From: Sphingopyxis sp. GW247-27LB
GTDB taxonomy: Bacteria > Pseudomonadota > Alphaproteobacteria > Sphingomonadales > Sphingomonadaceae
Reading direction: 5' to 3'
Assembly: GCF_002277025.1 (NCBI RefSeq)
Contig: NZ_NIWD01000008.1
Span: forward strand, 234,366 to 298,365
Length of the DNA stretch: 64,000 nt
The notes below the pieces were generated by a model. It saw nothing but the letters and a program-made list of their open reading frames with translations. It had not been told where the DNA came from and made no database searches. A program made the position numbers and the translations under genes. Numbering within the stretch: the stretch's first letter is position 1; each line of letters opens with the position of its first letter. Of this stretch, positions 35,053 through 43,012 are shown piece after piece.

Positions 35053-35122
35053 GGTCAGGCCCTAGGGTCGAGGCGAACCCCCGCGGACCCGGCGAGGCCG
35101 GAGCGCGGGATGGAGGCACCCG

Positions 35123-35686
35123 ATGGACGCGATCATGGTGACGCTGGTGGCGGTGCTGCTCGCCAATGCCGACGGGCGCAGCGGCCGTTTCCTGTCGCGC
35201 CTGCTCGACGCGCGCACCGACCGGCGCACGGTGACGGGCATCGCGGTCGGCAGCTTCATCGTCAACGCGCTGGTCGCGGCGTTCGCCGGGTCGATCGCCA
35301 ACCGGATGATCGGGCAGGGGATCGTCGCGCTGCTCGTCGCCTTCGCGCTGCTCACCGCGGCGGCGGCGTTGCTGTGGCGCGGGCGGCTGACGCTGGCCGA
35401 CGAGCAGGCCATGGGCGCGCCGGCGCCGGTGCTTGCCGCGCGGCTGCTGCTCGTCCAGCTCGGCGACCGCAGCCATTTCCTGATCGGCGCGCTCGCCGCG
35501 ACGAGCGGGGCGGGGCTGTGGGCGGCGGCGGGCGGGCTCGCCGGCTGGATCTTCGCGGCGCTGCCCTTTCTCGCCTTCGGCCCCGCGCTCGCCGAGCGGC
35601 CCGCGGCGCGGATCGTCCGCTGGGCGAGCGCCGCGGTGCTCGGCGTCTGGGGGCTGCGCATGGCGATGACGGCGTTCGGCTTGTAG
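35123..35686 (+). CDS. GDT1/TMEM165-like transporter
   Basis: A 187-residue membrane protein with about six hydrophobic helices. The C-terminal half holds 'LLLVQLGDRSHFLIGALAA', a variant of the family motif E-x-G-D-(K/R)-(T/S). The matching N-terminal motif is degraded to 'LANADGRSGRF'. Family members carry Mn2+/Ca2+ and H+. The missing glutamates make transport of those ions uncertain here. Confidence 0.72.
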   Translation: MDAIMVTLVAVLLANADGRSGRFLSRLLDARTDRRTVTGIAVGSFIVNALVAAFAGSIANRMIGQGIVALLVAFALLTAAAALLWRGRLTLADEQAMGAPAPVLAARLLLVQLGDRSHFLIGALAATSGAGLWAAAGGLAGWIFAALPFLAFGPALAERPAARIVRWASAAVLGVWGLRMAMTAFGL

Positions 35687-35698
35687 GAAAGACGTCAA

Positions 35699-35719
35699 CT
35701 GATCGATTTTGTCGATCAG
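35699..35719. promoter_or_regulatory. Perfect palindrome upstream of dps
   Basis: CTGATCGATTTTGTCGATCAG has 8-bp perfect arms around TTTTG, 73 bp before the dps ATG. It could be an operator or a weak terminator of the GDT1-like gene, which ends 13 bp earlier. No T-run follows, which favours an operator. Confidence 0.45.
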
Positions 35720-35791
35720 CGCGACCGAGAGCCCTCATGGGCGTTGGGACGGGGGAAAGCCTATATCGAGAGCAACGAAAGGAGCTTCCCC

Positions 35792-36262
35792 ATGTCCAAG
35801 GCCATGCCCGATAAGAAGAATCAGCCCGCCGTCGCCGATGCGCTCAACGCGCTGCTCGCCGACAGCTTCGCGCTCTATCTCAAGACCAAGAATTACCACT
35901 GGCACGTCGAGGGCCCGCGCTTTCGCGAACTGCACCTGCTGTTCGACGAGCAGGCGGCGCAGATATTGGCGACGACCGACCTGATCGCCGAACGCGTGCG
36001 CAAGAACGGCGCGCCGACGCTGCGCTCGATCGGCGAGATCGGTCGCCGCCAGTCGATCAAGGACGACGACAAGGCCGGGGTCGCCGCCGACGCGATGATC
36101 GCCCAGCTCGCCGCCGACAACGAGGCGCTGCTCGCGCAGATCCGCGAGACCAAGGCGGCCGCCGAGGCCGATGGCGACATCGCGACGAGCGGACTCGTCG
36201 ACGGCTGGGCCGACGAGGCGCAGCAGCGGATCTGGTTTTTGAAGGCGACGCTGGGCGGTTGA
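35792..36262 (+). CDS. dps: Dps/ferritin-like DNA-protection protein
   Basis: A 156-residue Dps. 'NYHWHVEGPRFRELHLLFDEQ' (from N34) provides the intersubunit ferroxidase ligands (His36, His48, Asp52). Dps forms 12-mers that oxidise and store iron and protect DNA. ATG 35792 follows GAAAGGAGC by eight bases. An ATG at 35744 would add 16 residues that do not fit the family. Confidence 0.95.
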   Translation: MSKAMPDKKNQPAVADALNALLADSFALYLKTKNYHWHVEGPRFRELHLLFDEQAAQILATTDLIAERVRKNGAPTLRSIGEIGRRQSIKDDDKAGVAADAMIAQLAADNEALLAQIRETKAAAEADGDIATSGLVDGWADEAQQRIWFLKATLGG

Positions 36263-36300
36263 GGCGCGCGCGTTGGGGTGGGGAGCGGATGTTGCATAGC

Positions 36301-36392
36301 CCGTCGCTCCCGCGAAGGCGGGGGCCGCCGCCGTTTTACGCAGCGGCGCAGGAATAAGCCTCCAGCGGCCCCCGCCTTCGCGGGGGCGACGG
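36301..36392. repeat. Intergenic inverted repeat, family F copy 1 (CGAAGGCGGGGGCC type)
   Basis: CCGTCGCTCCCGCGAAGGCG and CGCCTTCGCGGGGGCGACGG form the outer arms, with a GCCGCCGC/GCAGCGGC minor arm inside. A half copy recurs at 48787. It lies after dps. Confidence 0.75.
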
Positions 36393-36434
36393 TTGTTATC
36401 GGCTGAAAGCAGCCACGCTACGCCACGCGCCAAC

Positions 36435-36468
36435 GAAAAAGGGCGGCCCGCAAAGGCCGCCCTCTTCC
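36435..36468 (-). terminator. Terminator of the cold-shock protein gene
   Basis: On the minus strand GGGCGGCC-TTTGC-GGGCCGCCC is followed by TTTTTCG, 20 bp after the stop codon of the cold-shock gene. Confidence 0.85.
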
Positions 36469-36487
36469 TCTATCGCTGTGCCGCCGC

Positions 36488-37249
36488 TTATTCGCTCGCG
36501 GGCTGAAGGTTCACCGCCGCGAACTTGCCGCGGTCGTCGACCTCGATGTCGAAGGCGACGCGGTCGCCCTCTTCGAGGCCCGCCATGCCGGCGCGCTGCA
36601 CCGCGCTGATGTGGACGAAGGCGTCGGCCTGTCCGTCGTCGCGCGCGATGAAGCCGAAGCCCTTCGTCGTGTTGAAGAATTTGACCGTGCCCGAGGTGCG
36701 TTCACCGGTCAGCTGGCGCCGGCCGCGCGCGCCGCCCGGACGGTCGCCGCCGCCGCGGTCGTCGCGACGCGGAGCGAATTCCTCGATCGGCATCGGCTCG
36801 CCCTCGATCTTGAGGTCGATCGCCGACACCTTGCCGTTGCGCTCGACGAGGGTGAAGCCGAGCGGCTGACCCGAGGCGAGGCCCTGGAGCCCGGCCTGTT
36901 CGACCGCGCTGATGTGGACGAACACGTCTTCGCCGCCGTCGTCGCGCGCGACGAAGCCGAAGCCCTTCGACGGGTTGAAGAATTTCACCGTGCCCTGACC
37001 CTCGCCGACGACCTGCGCCGGCATGCCGCCGCCGCGTCCGCCGCCGAAACCGCCGCCCCGGTCGCCGCCGCCGAAGCCGCCGCGATCACCGCCGCCGAAG
37101 CCGCCACGATCGCGATCGCCGAAGCCGCCGCGCGGCGGGCCGCCGAAGCTGTCGCCGCCGTAGGGCGCCGGTTCGAAGCTGTCGAAATTGCCGAAATCAT
37201 CGCGCTTGCCGCGCCCGCGATGGCCACGGCGATCCTTGTTGAAACTCAT
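36488..37249 (-). CDS. Cold-shock protein with RGG-rich N-terminus and two cold-shock domains
   Basis: A 253-residue protein. Residues 1-75 are rich in glycine, arginine and phenylalanine with repeats such as GGFGGGDRGG, an RGG-box type RNA-binding region. Two cold-shock domains follow (about 84-152 and 183-250), each with intact RNP1 ('KGFGFVARDD', 'KGFGFIARDD') and RNP2 ('DVFVHISAV', 'DAFVHISAV'). It should bind single-stranded RNA or DNA as a chaperone, and the disordered tail may drive condensation. A 260-bp leader lies upstream. Confidence 0.92.
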   Translation of the reverse strand: MSFNKDRRGHRGRGKRDDFGNFDSFEPAPYGGDSFGGPPRGGFGDRDRGGFGGGDRGGFGGGDRGGGFGGGRGGGMPAQVVGEGQGTVKFFNPSKGFGFVARDDGGEDVFVHISAVEQAGLQGLASGQPLGFTLVERNGKVSAIDLKIEGEPMPIEEFAPRRDDRGGGDRPGGARGRRQLTGERTSGTVKFFNTTKGFGFIARDDGQADAFVHISAVQRAGMAGLEEGDRVAFDIEVDDRGKFAAVNLQPASE

Positions 37250-37510
37250 TGCTTAGTAGTCGCTTTCGGTTCGTCCACGCCCTATTGAACCGGCTCCTTG
37301 CGCCGGACGGGGACGCAGTTCACCATGGGCACAGACTCGCCCCGTGCCACCAAGGGCGCAATATATAACCTATATGAACGGCTTCTGCGAACAGAAAATT
37401 CAAGGATACTGTGGCGTCTTTGCCACGCTTTGGCGCGGTGCGGGCCCCATGCGCTTCGCCCGTGCAAACCAGTCATTGAGCGGCGGGGCAACAGGCTCTA
37501 AGGCGAGGCG

Positions 37511-38128
37511 ATGAGCGTATATTTTCACGAAGAAGACCTGCCCGAAGGCGTGCTGGGCCCGGGCGCGGTCGCGATCGACACCGAGACGATGGGGCTCAAC
37601 CCGCTGCGCGACCGGCTCTGCCTCGTCCAGATCAGCGACGGGTCGGGCGACGAGCATCTCGTCCGCTTCGCGCCTGGCAGCGCCTATGACGCGCCGGTGC
37701 TGAAGGCGATATTGACCGACCCCGGCCGCCTGAAGCTGTTTCATTTCGCGCGCTTCGACATCGCGGCGCTGCAGCATGCGCTGGGGGTCGTCACCGCGCC
37801 CGTCTATTGCACCAAGATCGCCTCGAAGCTGGTGCGCACCTACACCGACCGCCACGGGCTGAAGGAGCTGGTGCGCGAACTGCTCGGCCAGGAAGTGTCG
37901 AAGCAGCAGCAGTCGAGCGACTGGGGCGCCGCGGTGCTGAGCGACGCGCAGCGCGACTATGCCGCGAGCGACGTGCGCTTCCTCCACGCGATGAAGGAGG
38001 TGCTCGACGTGCGGCTGGCGCGCGAGGGACGCACCCATCTGGCGCAGGCCTGCTTCGATTTCCTGCCGACGCGCGCCGCGCTCGACCTCGCGGGCTGGCC
38101 CGAGGTCGATATCTTCGCGCACAGCTAG
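37511..38128 (+). CDS. nrnC: NrnC-type DEDDy 3'-5' exoribonuclease
   Basis: A 205-residue exonuclease with all DEDDy residues: D23 and E25 (AIDTETMG), D83 (HFARFDIAAL), Y150 and D154 (DYAASDVRFL). It lacks the HRDC domains of RNase D and has NrnC-specific 'VYCTKIASKLVRTYTDRHG' and the C-terminal 'FAHS'. NrnC degrades di- and short oligoribonucleotides, replacing Orn in Alphaproteobacteria, including pGpG from c-di-GMP turnover. It leads into lptC after 19 bp. Confidence 0.94.
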   Translation: MSVYFHEEDLPEGVLGPGAVAIDTETMGLNPLRDRLCLVQISDGSGDEHLVRFAPGSAYDAPVLKAILTDPGRLKLFHFARFDIAALQHALGVVTAPVYCTKIASKLVRTYTDRHGLKELVRELLGQEVSKQQQSSDWGAAVLSDAQRDYAASDVRFLHAMKEVLDVRLAREGRTHLAQACFDFLPTRAALDLAGWPEVDIFAHS

Positions 38129-38147
38129 GAGCGGAGCGGAAGCGACG

Positions 38148-38786
38148 ATGTCCGAACGCGCCGAACTCGACCGGACGATGCGGCAATTGTGGGCGGCCAA
38201 GGGGTCGAGCCACGACCGGGTCGTGCGTATCCTGCGCACCGGGCTGCCGCTGGTCATCGGCGTCATCGCCGCGGTGCTCGTCTTTTCGCCCTTCACCCAG
38301 CGCAGCGAAGTGAGCTTCCTGCTCGCCAAGGACAAGGTCGAGGTCGCGAAGGAGCGGATGCGCGTGACGCGCGCCGAATATCGCGGCCAGGACGGCAAGG
38401 GCCAGCCCTTCGCGCTGATCGCGGGAAGCGCGGTGCAGAAATCGAGCGCCGAGCCGATCGTGCGGATGACCGACCTGTCGGGCGCGATCCGGCTGAAGGA
38501 CGGCCCGGCGACGATCGCCGCCCAGCAGAGCTTCTATAACATGGACACCGAAAAGGTCGTGGTGCCCGGCGAAGTGCTGGTGAAGAGCGCCGACGGCTAT
38601 CGCATCGCCGCCGACGGGGTCGCGTTCGACCTCAAGAATCGCAGCCTCGCCGGGGGCAGCGGCGTCGAAGGCACGTTGAACATCGGCCAGTTTTCGGCCA
38701 ACCAGCTGTACGCCGACCTCGATACGCGGATCGTGCGCCTGTCGGGCAATGCGCGGCTGCGGATCAATCAGGGAGTGATCAAATGA
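38148..38786 (+). CDS. lptC: LPS export ABC transporter periplasmic protein LptC
   Basis: A 212-residue bitopic protein. One helix at about residues 37-52 ('LPLVIGVIAAVLVFSPF') anchors a periplasmic beta-jellyroll that passes LPS from LptFG to LptA. 'GAIRLKDGPATIAAQQSFYNMDTEK' and the 'GLNIGQFSANQLYADLDTRIVRLSGNARL'-like strands (read here as separate short motifs) are of the OstA/LptC type. The stop overlaps the lptA ATG (ATGA). Confidence 0.93.
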   Translation: MSERAELDRTMRQLWAAKGSSHDRVVRILRTGLPLVIGVIAAVLVFSPFTQRSEVSFLLAKDKVEVAKERMRVTRAEYRGQDGKGQPFALIAGSAVQKSSAEPIVRMTDLSGAIRLKDGPATIAAQQSFYNMDTEKVVVPGEVLVKSADGYRIAADGVAFDLKNRSLAGGSGVEGTLNIGQFSANQLYADLDTRIVRLSGNARLRINQGVIK

Positions 38787-39376
38787 ACCGCCCGTCAACG
38801 CCGCGCGCCTTCGGCTGGAAAAGCCTGGCGCTCGCCGGCGCCAGCTTCGCGGCGACCAGCTTCGCGATCCTCGCCACCGGCGGCGGCGCGGCGGCGCACG
38901 CGCAGGCGCTCGCCAACCACAACAGCAACGCGCCGGTCAATATGGCGGCGGATGTCATCGAGGTGCAGGACCGCGCCGATCGCGTCGTCGTGACGGGCGA
39001 CGTCCGCGTGACGCAGGCGGGGATGACGCTGACCGCGCAGCGCATGACCATCGCCTATACCCGCGCCGGCGGCACCGACATCAACCGGCTCGACGCCTCG
39101 GGCGGGGTCACGGTGACCAAGGGCGACGAGACCGCGAAGGGCAATGTCGCCATCTATGACCTCAACCGGCGGCTGATCACGATGGTCGGCAATGTCGAGC
39201 TGCGCCAGGGCGCGAACCGCCTGTCGGGCGGGCGGATGGTGATCGACCTCAATTCGGGCCGCGCCACCGTCGACGGACGCGGCGCGGCGCGCGGGCCCGA
39301 CGGCAACCCCGTGCAAGGGGGCACCGGCGGCCGCGTGACGGGCACCTTCACCGTGCCGCAGCGCAAGACGCAATGA
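38783..39376 (+). CDS. lptA: LPS transport bridge protein LptA (OstA family)
   Basis: A 197-residue protein with a long signal peptide (to about residue 40, AHAQA). Beta-strands 'NMAADVIEVQDRADRVVVTG' and 'LSGGRMVIDLNSGRATVDG' are OstA repeats. It forms the periplasmic bridge for LPS. Many Alphaproteobacteria continue with lptB and rpoN, but here the next 450 bp hold only a small ORF and a repeat, so lptB must be elsewhere. Confidence 0.92.
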   Translation: MNRPSTPRAFGWKSLALAGASFAATSFAILATGGGAAAHAQALANHNSNAPVNMAADVIEVQDRADRVVVTGDVRVTQAGMTLTAQRMTIAYTRAGGTDINRLDASGGVTVTKGDETAKGNVAIYDLNRRLITMVGNVELRQGANRLSGGRMVIDLNSGRATVDGRGAARGPDGNPVQGGTGGRVTGTFTVPQRKTQ

Positions 39377-39499
39377 AGCCAACAAAGCGGTAACCAGACC
39401 GCTTTACCGCCCCGAAACCACGCGCCGCGAGGATCGCGGCAGGGACCGGATCATCCGCGGCGGCCGGGGGGCGACGCCGCCCAGCGAGGTGTGCCCCCC

Positions 39500-39658
39500 A
39501 TGCGCCTGTTCGCCCCCGTCTTCCCGCCCCGCCGCCCGAGCTTCGGCCGCCGCCAGGACCATGCCCCCGAGCCGCCCGCCGTCGCCGGGCCCGACGCCGA
39601 GGCGCGCCGGCTGATCGAGCGCATCCTGCGGCATGCGGGCCAGCGCGACGGGCGGTAA
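39500..39658 (+). CDS. Small basic protein (52 residues), tentative
   Basis: ATG 39500 opens 'MRLFAPVFPPRRPSFGRRQD' and ends 'EARRLIERILRHAGQRDGR'. The last 20 residues look like an amphipathic helix. No strong ribosome site (a GAGG is 10 bases or so further up) and no family. The other bases of the 457-bp gap between lptA and the exporter gene hold a family B repeat and nothing else I recognise. Confidence 0.35.
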   Translation: MRLFAPVFPPRRPSFGRRQDHAPEPPAVAGPDAEARRLIERILRHAGQRDGR

Positions 39659-39687
39659 GCGGCAGAGCCGGGTCGTTAAATTCAGCG

Positions 39688-39762
39688 TCATTGCGAGCGA
39701 AGCGAAGCAATCCAGAGTGGGCGTGAACCGCTCTGGATTGCTTCGCTTCGCTCGCAATGACG
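39688..39762. repeat. Intergenic inverted repeat, family B copy 3
   Basis: GTCATTGCGAGCGAAGCG and CGCTTCGCTCGCAATGACG enclose CAATCCAGAGTGG and GCTCTGGATTG. The whole is a near-perfect hairpin. It lies upstream of the exporter gene. Confidence 0.85.
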
Positions 39763-39834
39763 AACAGGATTGAGGTCCACCCTCCGCCGATCGCGGCTTG
39801 GCGTTCGGCGCGCGCGTCCCTACATGGCGTCTCC

Positions 39835-41649
39835 ATGCCGCCCGACACCGCCACCTCCGCCGATGCGGCCCGCGAACCGCCCGTTCTGGCGACGCTGAAG
39901 CGCTTCCTGCCCTATCTGTGGCCGGCGGGGCACACCGAGCACAAGGTCCGCATCGTCCTCGCCGCGCTGATCGTCCTCGCGTCGAAGGGGGTGCAGCTGT
40001 CGATGGGCTTCCTCTACGGCGCCGCGATCGACCGCATGGCGCCGGGGATGGAAGAAGGCGTGGCGCTCGCGATCGGGCTGGTGCTCGCCTATGCCGGCGC
40101 GCGCTTCGCCGGGGTCTTGTTCGACAATCTGCGCAACGTCGTGTTCGAGCGTGTCGGGCAGGATGCGACGCGCGAGCTCGCGATCGCGACCTTCACCCAC
40201 CTCCACGCGCTGAGCCTGCGCTTCCACCTCGCGCGGCGGACGGGCGAGGTGACCAAGGTGATCGAGCGCGGAACCAAGAGCATCGACACGATGCTCTATT
40301 TCCTGCTGTTCAACATCGCGCCGACGATCATCGAGCTCGCCGCGGTGCTGGTGATCTTCTGGAGCAAGTTCAGCCTGGGATTGGCGGGCGCGACGGCGCT
40401 GATGGTCGTCGTCTATATCGCCTTCACGCGCAAGGTGACCGACTGGCGCAACGCGCTGCGCACGCGGATGAACGACCTCGACACGCTGACGGTGGGGCGC
40501 AGCGTCGACAGCCTGCTCAACTACGAAACGGTCAAATATTTCGGCGCCGAAGAGCGCGAGGCGGCGCGCTATCGCGACGTCGCCGACCAATATGCGCGCG
40601 CCGCGGTGAAGAGCGAGAACAGCCTCGCCTGGCTCAACATCGGGCAGAGCCTGATCACCAACGCCGCGATGGCGGGGGCGATGGCCTATACGGTGTGGGG
40701 CTGGTCGAAGGGGCAGTTCGCGGTCGGCGACGTCGTGCTGGTGAACACGCTGCTCGCGCAGCTTTTCCGCCCGCTCGACATGCTCGGCATGGTGTACCGG
40801 ATCATCCGCCAGGGGCTGATCGACATGGAGGCGATGTTCCGCCTGATCGACACCCCGCCCGAGATAAAGGATGCCGAGGGCGCCTGGCCGCTGGTGGTGA
40901 ACGGCGGCGCGGTGGCGTTCGAGGACGTCGTCTTCGGCTATGAAAGCGACCGGACGATCCTGAACGGCGTGAGCTTCGCGGTGGGCGCGGGCGAGACGCT
41001 GGCGATCGTCGGGCCGTCGGGGGCGGGCAAGTCGACGATCGCGCGGCTGCTCTTCCGCTTCTACGACCCGCAGCGCGGGCGCGTGCTGGTCGACGGTCAG
41101 GACATCAAGGCGGTGACGCAAGCGAGCCTGCGCGCCGAGATCGGCATCGTCCCGCAGGACACGGTGCTGTTCAACGACACGATCGGCTATAACATCGCCT
41201 ATGGCCGCGCCGATGCGGGCGCCGACGAGATCGCGGCGGCGGCGAAGGGCGCGGCGATCGACAGCTTCGTCGCGCTGCTGCCGCAGGGGTATGAGACCGA
41301 GGTCGGCGAGCGCGGGCTGAAGCTGTCGGGCGGCGAGAAGCAGCGCGTCGCGATCGCGCGCACCTTGCTCAAGAACCCGCCGATCCTGATCCTCGACGAA
41401 GCGACGAGCGCGCTCGACAGCCGCACCGAGGCGGCGATCCAGGCGACGCTCGAGCGCATCGCGCAGCGGCGGACGACGCTGGTCATCGCGCACCGGCTGT
41501 CGACGGTGGTCAACGCCGACCGCATCATCGTGCTGGAAAAGGGCCGCGTCGCCGAGACGGGGACGCACGAGCAGCTGCTCGCGATGCGCGGGCTCTACGC
41601 CGACATGTGGGCGCGGCAGCAGGCGGAGAAGGAAGAGGGGACGGTTTAG
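39835..41649 (+). CDS. Atm1-type ABC exporter (fused permease and ATPase)
   Basis: A 604-residue half-transporter. Six transmembrane helices (about 45-330) precede an ATPase with Walker A 'GPSGAGKST', signature 'LSGGEKQRV' and Walker B 'ILILDEATSALD'. 'LLNYETVKYFGAEEREAARY' marks the Atm1/HMT branch, which exports glutathione-linked sulfur species or metal-glutathione conjugates. ATG 39835 is preferred over 39757, which lies in the repeat. Confidence 0.93.
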   Translation: MPPDTATSADAAREPPVLATLKRFLPYLWPAGHTEHKVRIVLAALIVLASKGVQLSMGFLYGAAIDRMAPGMEEGVALAIGLVLAYAGARFAGVLFDNLRNVVFERVGQDATRELAIATFTHLHALSLRFHLARRTGEVTKVIERGTKSIDTMLYFLLFNIAPTIIELAAVLVIFWSKFSLGLAGATALMVVVYIAFTRKVTDWRNALRTRMNDLDTLTVGRSVDSLLNYETVKYFGAEEREAARYRDVADQYARAAVKSENSLAWLNIGQSLITNAAMAGAMAYTVWGWSKGQFAVGDVVLVNTLLAQLFRPLDMLGMVYRIIRQGLIDMEAMFRLIDTPPEIKDAEGAWPLVVNGGAVAFEDVVFGYESDRTILNGVSFAVGAGETLAIVGPSGAGKSTIARLLFRFYDPQRGRVLVDGQDIKAVTQASLRAEIGIVPQDTVLFNDTIGYNIAYGRADAGADEIAAAAKGAAIDSFVALLPQGYETEVGERGLKLSGGEKQRVAIARTLLKNPPILILDEATSALDSRTEAAIQATLERIAQRRTTLVIAHRLSTVVNADRIIVLEKGRVAETGTHEQLLAMRGLYADMWARQQAEKEEGTV

Positions 41650-41687
41650 GGAGAAGTGGTCGATTGCGACCGAGAGCGGGCATGCCT

Positions 41688-41820
41688 TCTCCCCTCCCTT
41701 CTAGGGAGGGGTTGGGGGTGGGTAGTCGCCGAAGGCGGCGTTCTTTGTAGGCTCGCTCCGCTCGCGCACCCACCCCTAACCCCTCCCTAAAAGGGAGGGG
41801 AATGGCTCAAATCCACCCCA
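41688..41820. repeat. Intergenic inverted repeat, family E copy 1
   Basis: CTCCCCTCCCTTCTAGGGAG and AACCCCTCCCTAAAAGGGAG enclose TAGTCGCCGAAGGCGGCG and GGCTCGCTCCGCTCGCGC. It is nearly identical to the copy at 46628, 4.9 kb away in the same orientation. Confidence 0.85.
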
Positions 41821-41832
41821 AAGCCTTCGTCA

Positions 41833-42888
41833 TCAGTTTCGATTCGCACCGTCACCCAACGCCTGCAGAATATCCCTCAGCGGCACCAGTTTGAAATTCT
41901 GCGGTGCCCTCTCCTCCTTGCCGTCCGCGCCGACGTCGCGGTTCTTGCCATCCTGTGCCGCGAACAACCCGCCGGGCCACGCCTCGCCGAAATCGCGGGC
42001 GTCGAGCGCGATGCCGTCGGTGCCCTCGGTGCCGTCGATCGCGCCGCCCCGGATGCGGAAGCCGCCGGCATAGGCGCCGCCCGGCAGATGGAAGACCGCG
42101 AAGCTGTCGTCGTCCTGGCTCGCGGCGAAGAGGAGGCCGCCGTCCTTCCCGCGCGGCAGGACCGCGAGGCCCTCGACATCGTCGTGGAGGCGGACGCCGT
42201 CGACCGCGGCGAAGCGCCGCGGCGCCATCGCGCGCCCGGGGTCGGTGTCGATGCGCCAGATCGCGACCTTGTCCTCGGCCACGTAGAGGATGCCGGTGCG
42301 GTCGTCGGCGACGCAGCCCTCGGCGCGGCTGCCGAGGTCGTGGCGGCGCACGATCCGGCCGGCGGGCGCGGCGCCCGACAGGTCGAGCGCGATCTGCTCG
42401 ACCACCCCTTCCTCATAGATCATGAAGGCGTCGATGCCGCCGGCGCGGCGGTGGAGGCAGAGGCCGTAGGCCTCGCCCGCGGGCGGGTCGACGCTGCCGA
42501 TCTCGACGAGGCGCGGGGCTTGCGCGTCGAGGCGGAAGAGGCGAAGGCGCGGGCGTTCATGGTCGCTGCGATCCGACGCGGCGACGAGCGTCGCCTTTTC
42601 GCCCGCGATCGTCACCCCGGTGCGCAGATCGACATTGTTGAGATCGCCGAGCGGCTGGAAGGCGAGCAGGCGGCCCGCGAGGTCGTGGATCGCGATCCCG
42701 GCCTTCTTGTCGGTCGAGAGGATCAGGCTCTTTGCCGGGTCTTGCGGATCGCGCCAGATCGCGGGGTCGTCGGCGCGGTCGCCCTTGCTGGTGGTCGCGG
42801 GCGCGGTCTCGGCGCGCGCCGGGACTTCGGGAAGCGGCGGCGGCCCGGCGGCGGCGAGCAGCGCGGCGAGAAGCAGGGGGTGCGGCAT
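41833..42888 (-). CDS. Secreted beta-propeller phytase
   Basis: A 351-residue protein with a signal peptide (1-18). It matches the BPP phytase fold: 'RADDPAIWRDPQDPAKSLIL', 'TDKKAGIAIHDLAGR', 'GEAYGLCLHRRAG', 'SRAEGCVADDRTGILYVAED' and 'GTDGIALDAR'. These acidic clusters bind calcium and phosphate. The enzyme frees phosphate from phytate outside the cytoplasm. No phosphate transporter or pho-box was recognised nearby. Confidence 0.93.
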   Translation of the reverse strand: MPHPLLLAALLAAAGPPPLPEVPARAETAPATTSKGDRADDPAIWRDPQDPAKSLILSTDKKAGIAIHDLAGRLLAFQPLGDLNNVDLRTGVTIAGEKATLVAASDRSDHERPRLRLFRLDAQAPRLVEIGSVDPPAGEAYGLCLHRRAGGIDAFMIYEEGVVEQIALDLSGAAPAGRIVRRHDLGSRAEGCVADDRTGILYVAEDKVAIWRIDTDPGRAMAPRRFAAVDGVRLHDDVEGLAVLPRGKDGGLLFAASQDDDSFAVFHLPGGAYAGGFRIRGGAIDGTEGTDGIALDARDFGEAWPGGLFAAQDGKNRDVGADGKEERAPQNFKLVPLRDILQALGDGANRN

Positions 42889-43012
42889 GGGGGCAGCCTC
42901 CGTTACTGCGAGGATAACGGGCGGCGGCGGTGCCGGGTTCCTGATTCGGACAATCGCAACAAAATCACTTGAGTTGCTTGACCGCGCGCCCCCGCGCCTT
43001 TTACGCTGCCCT

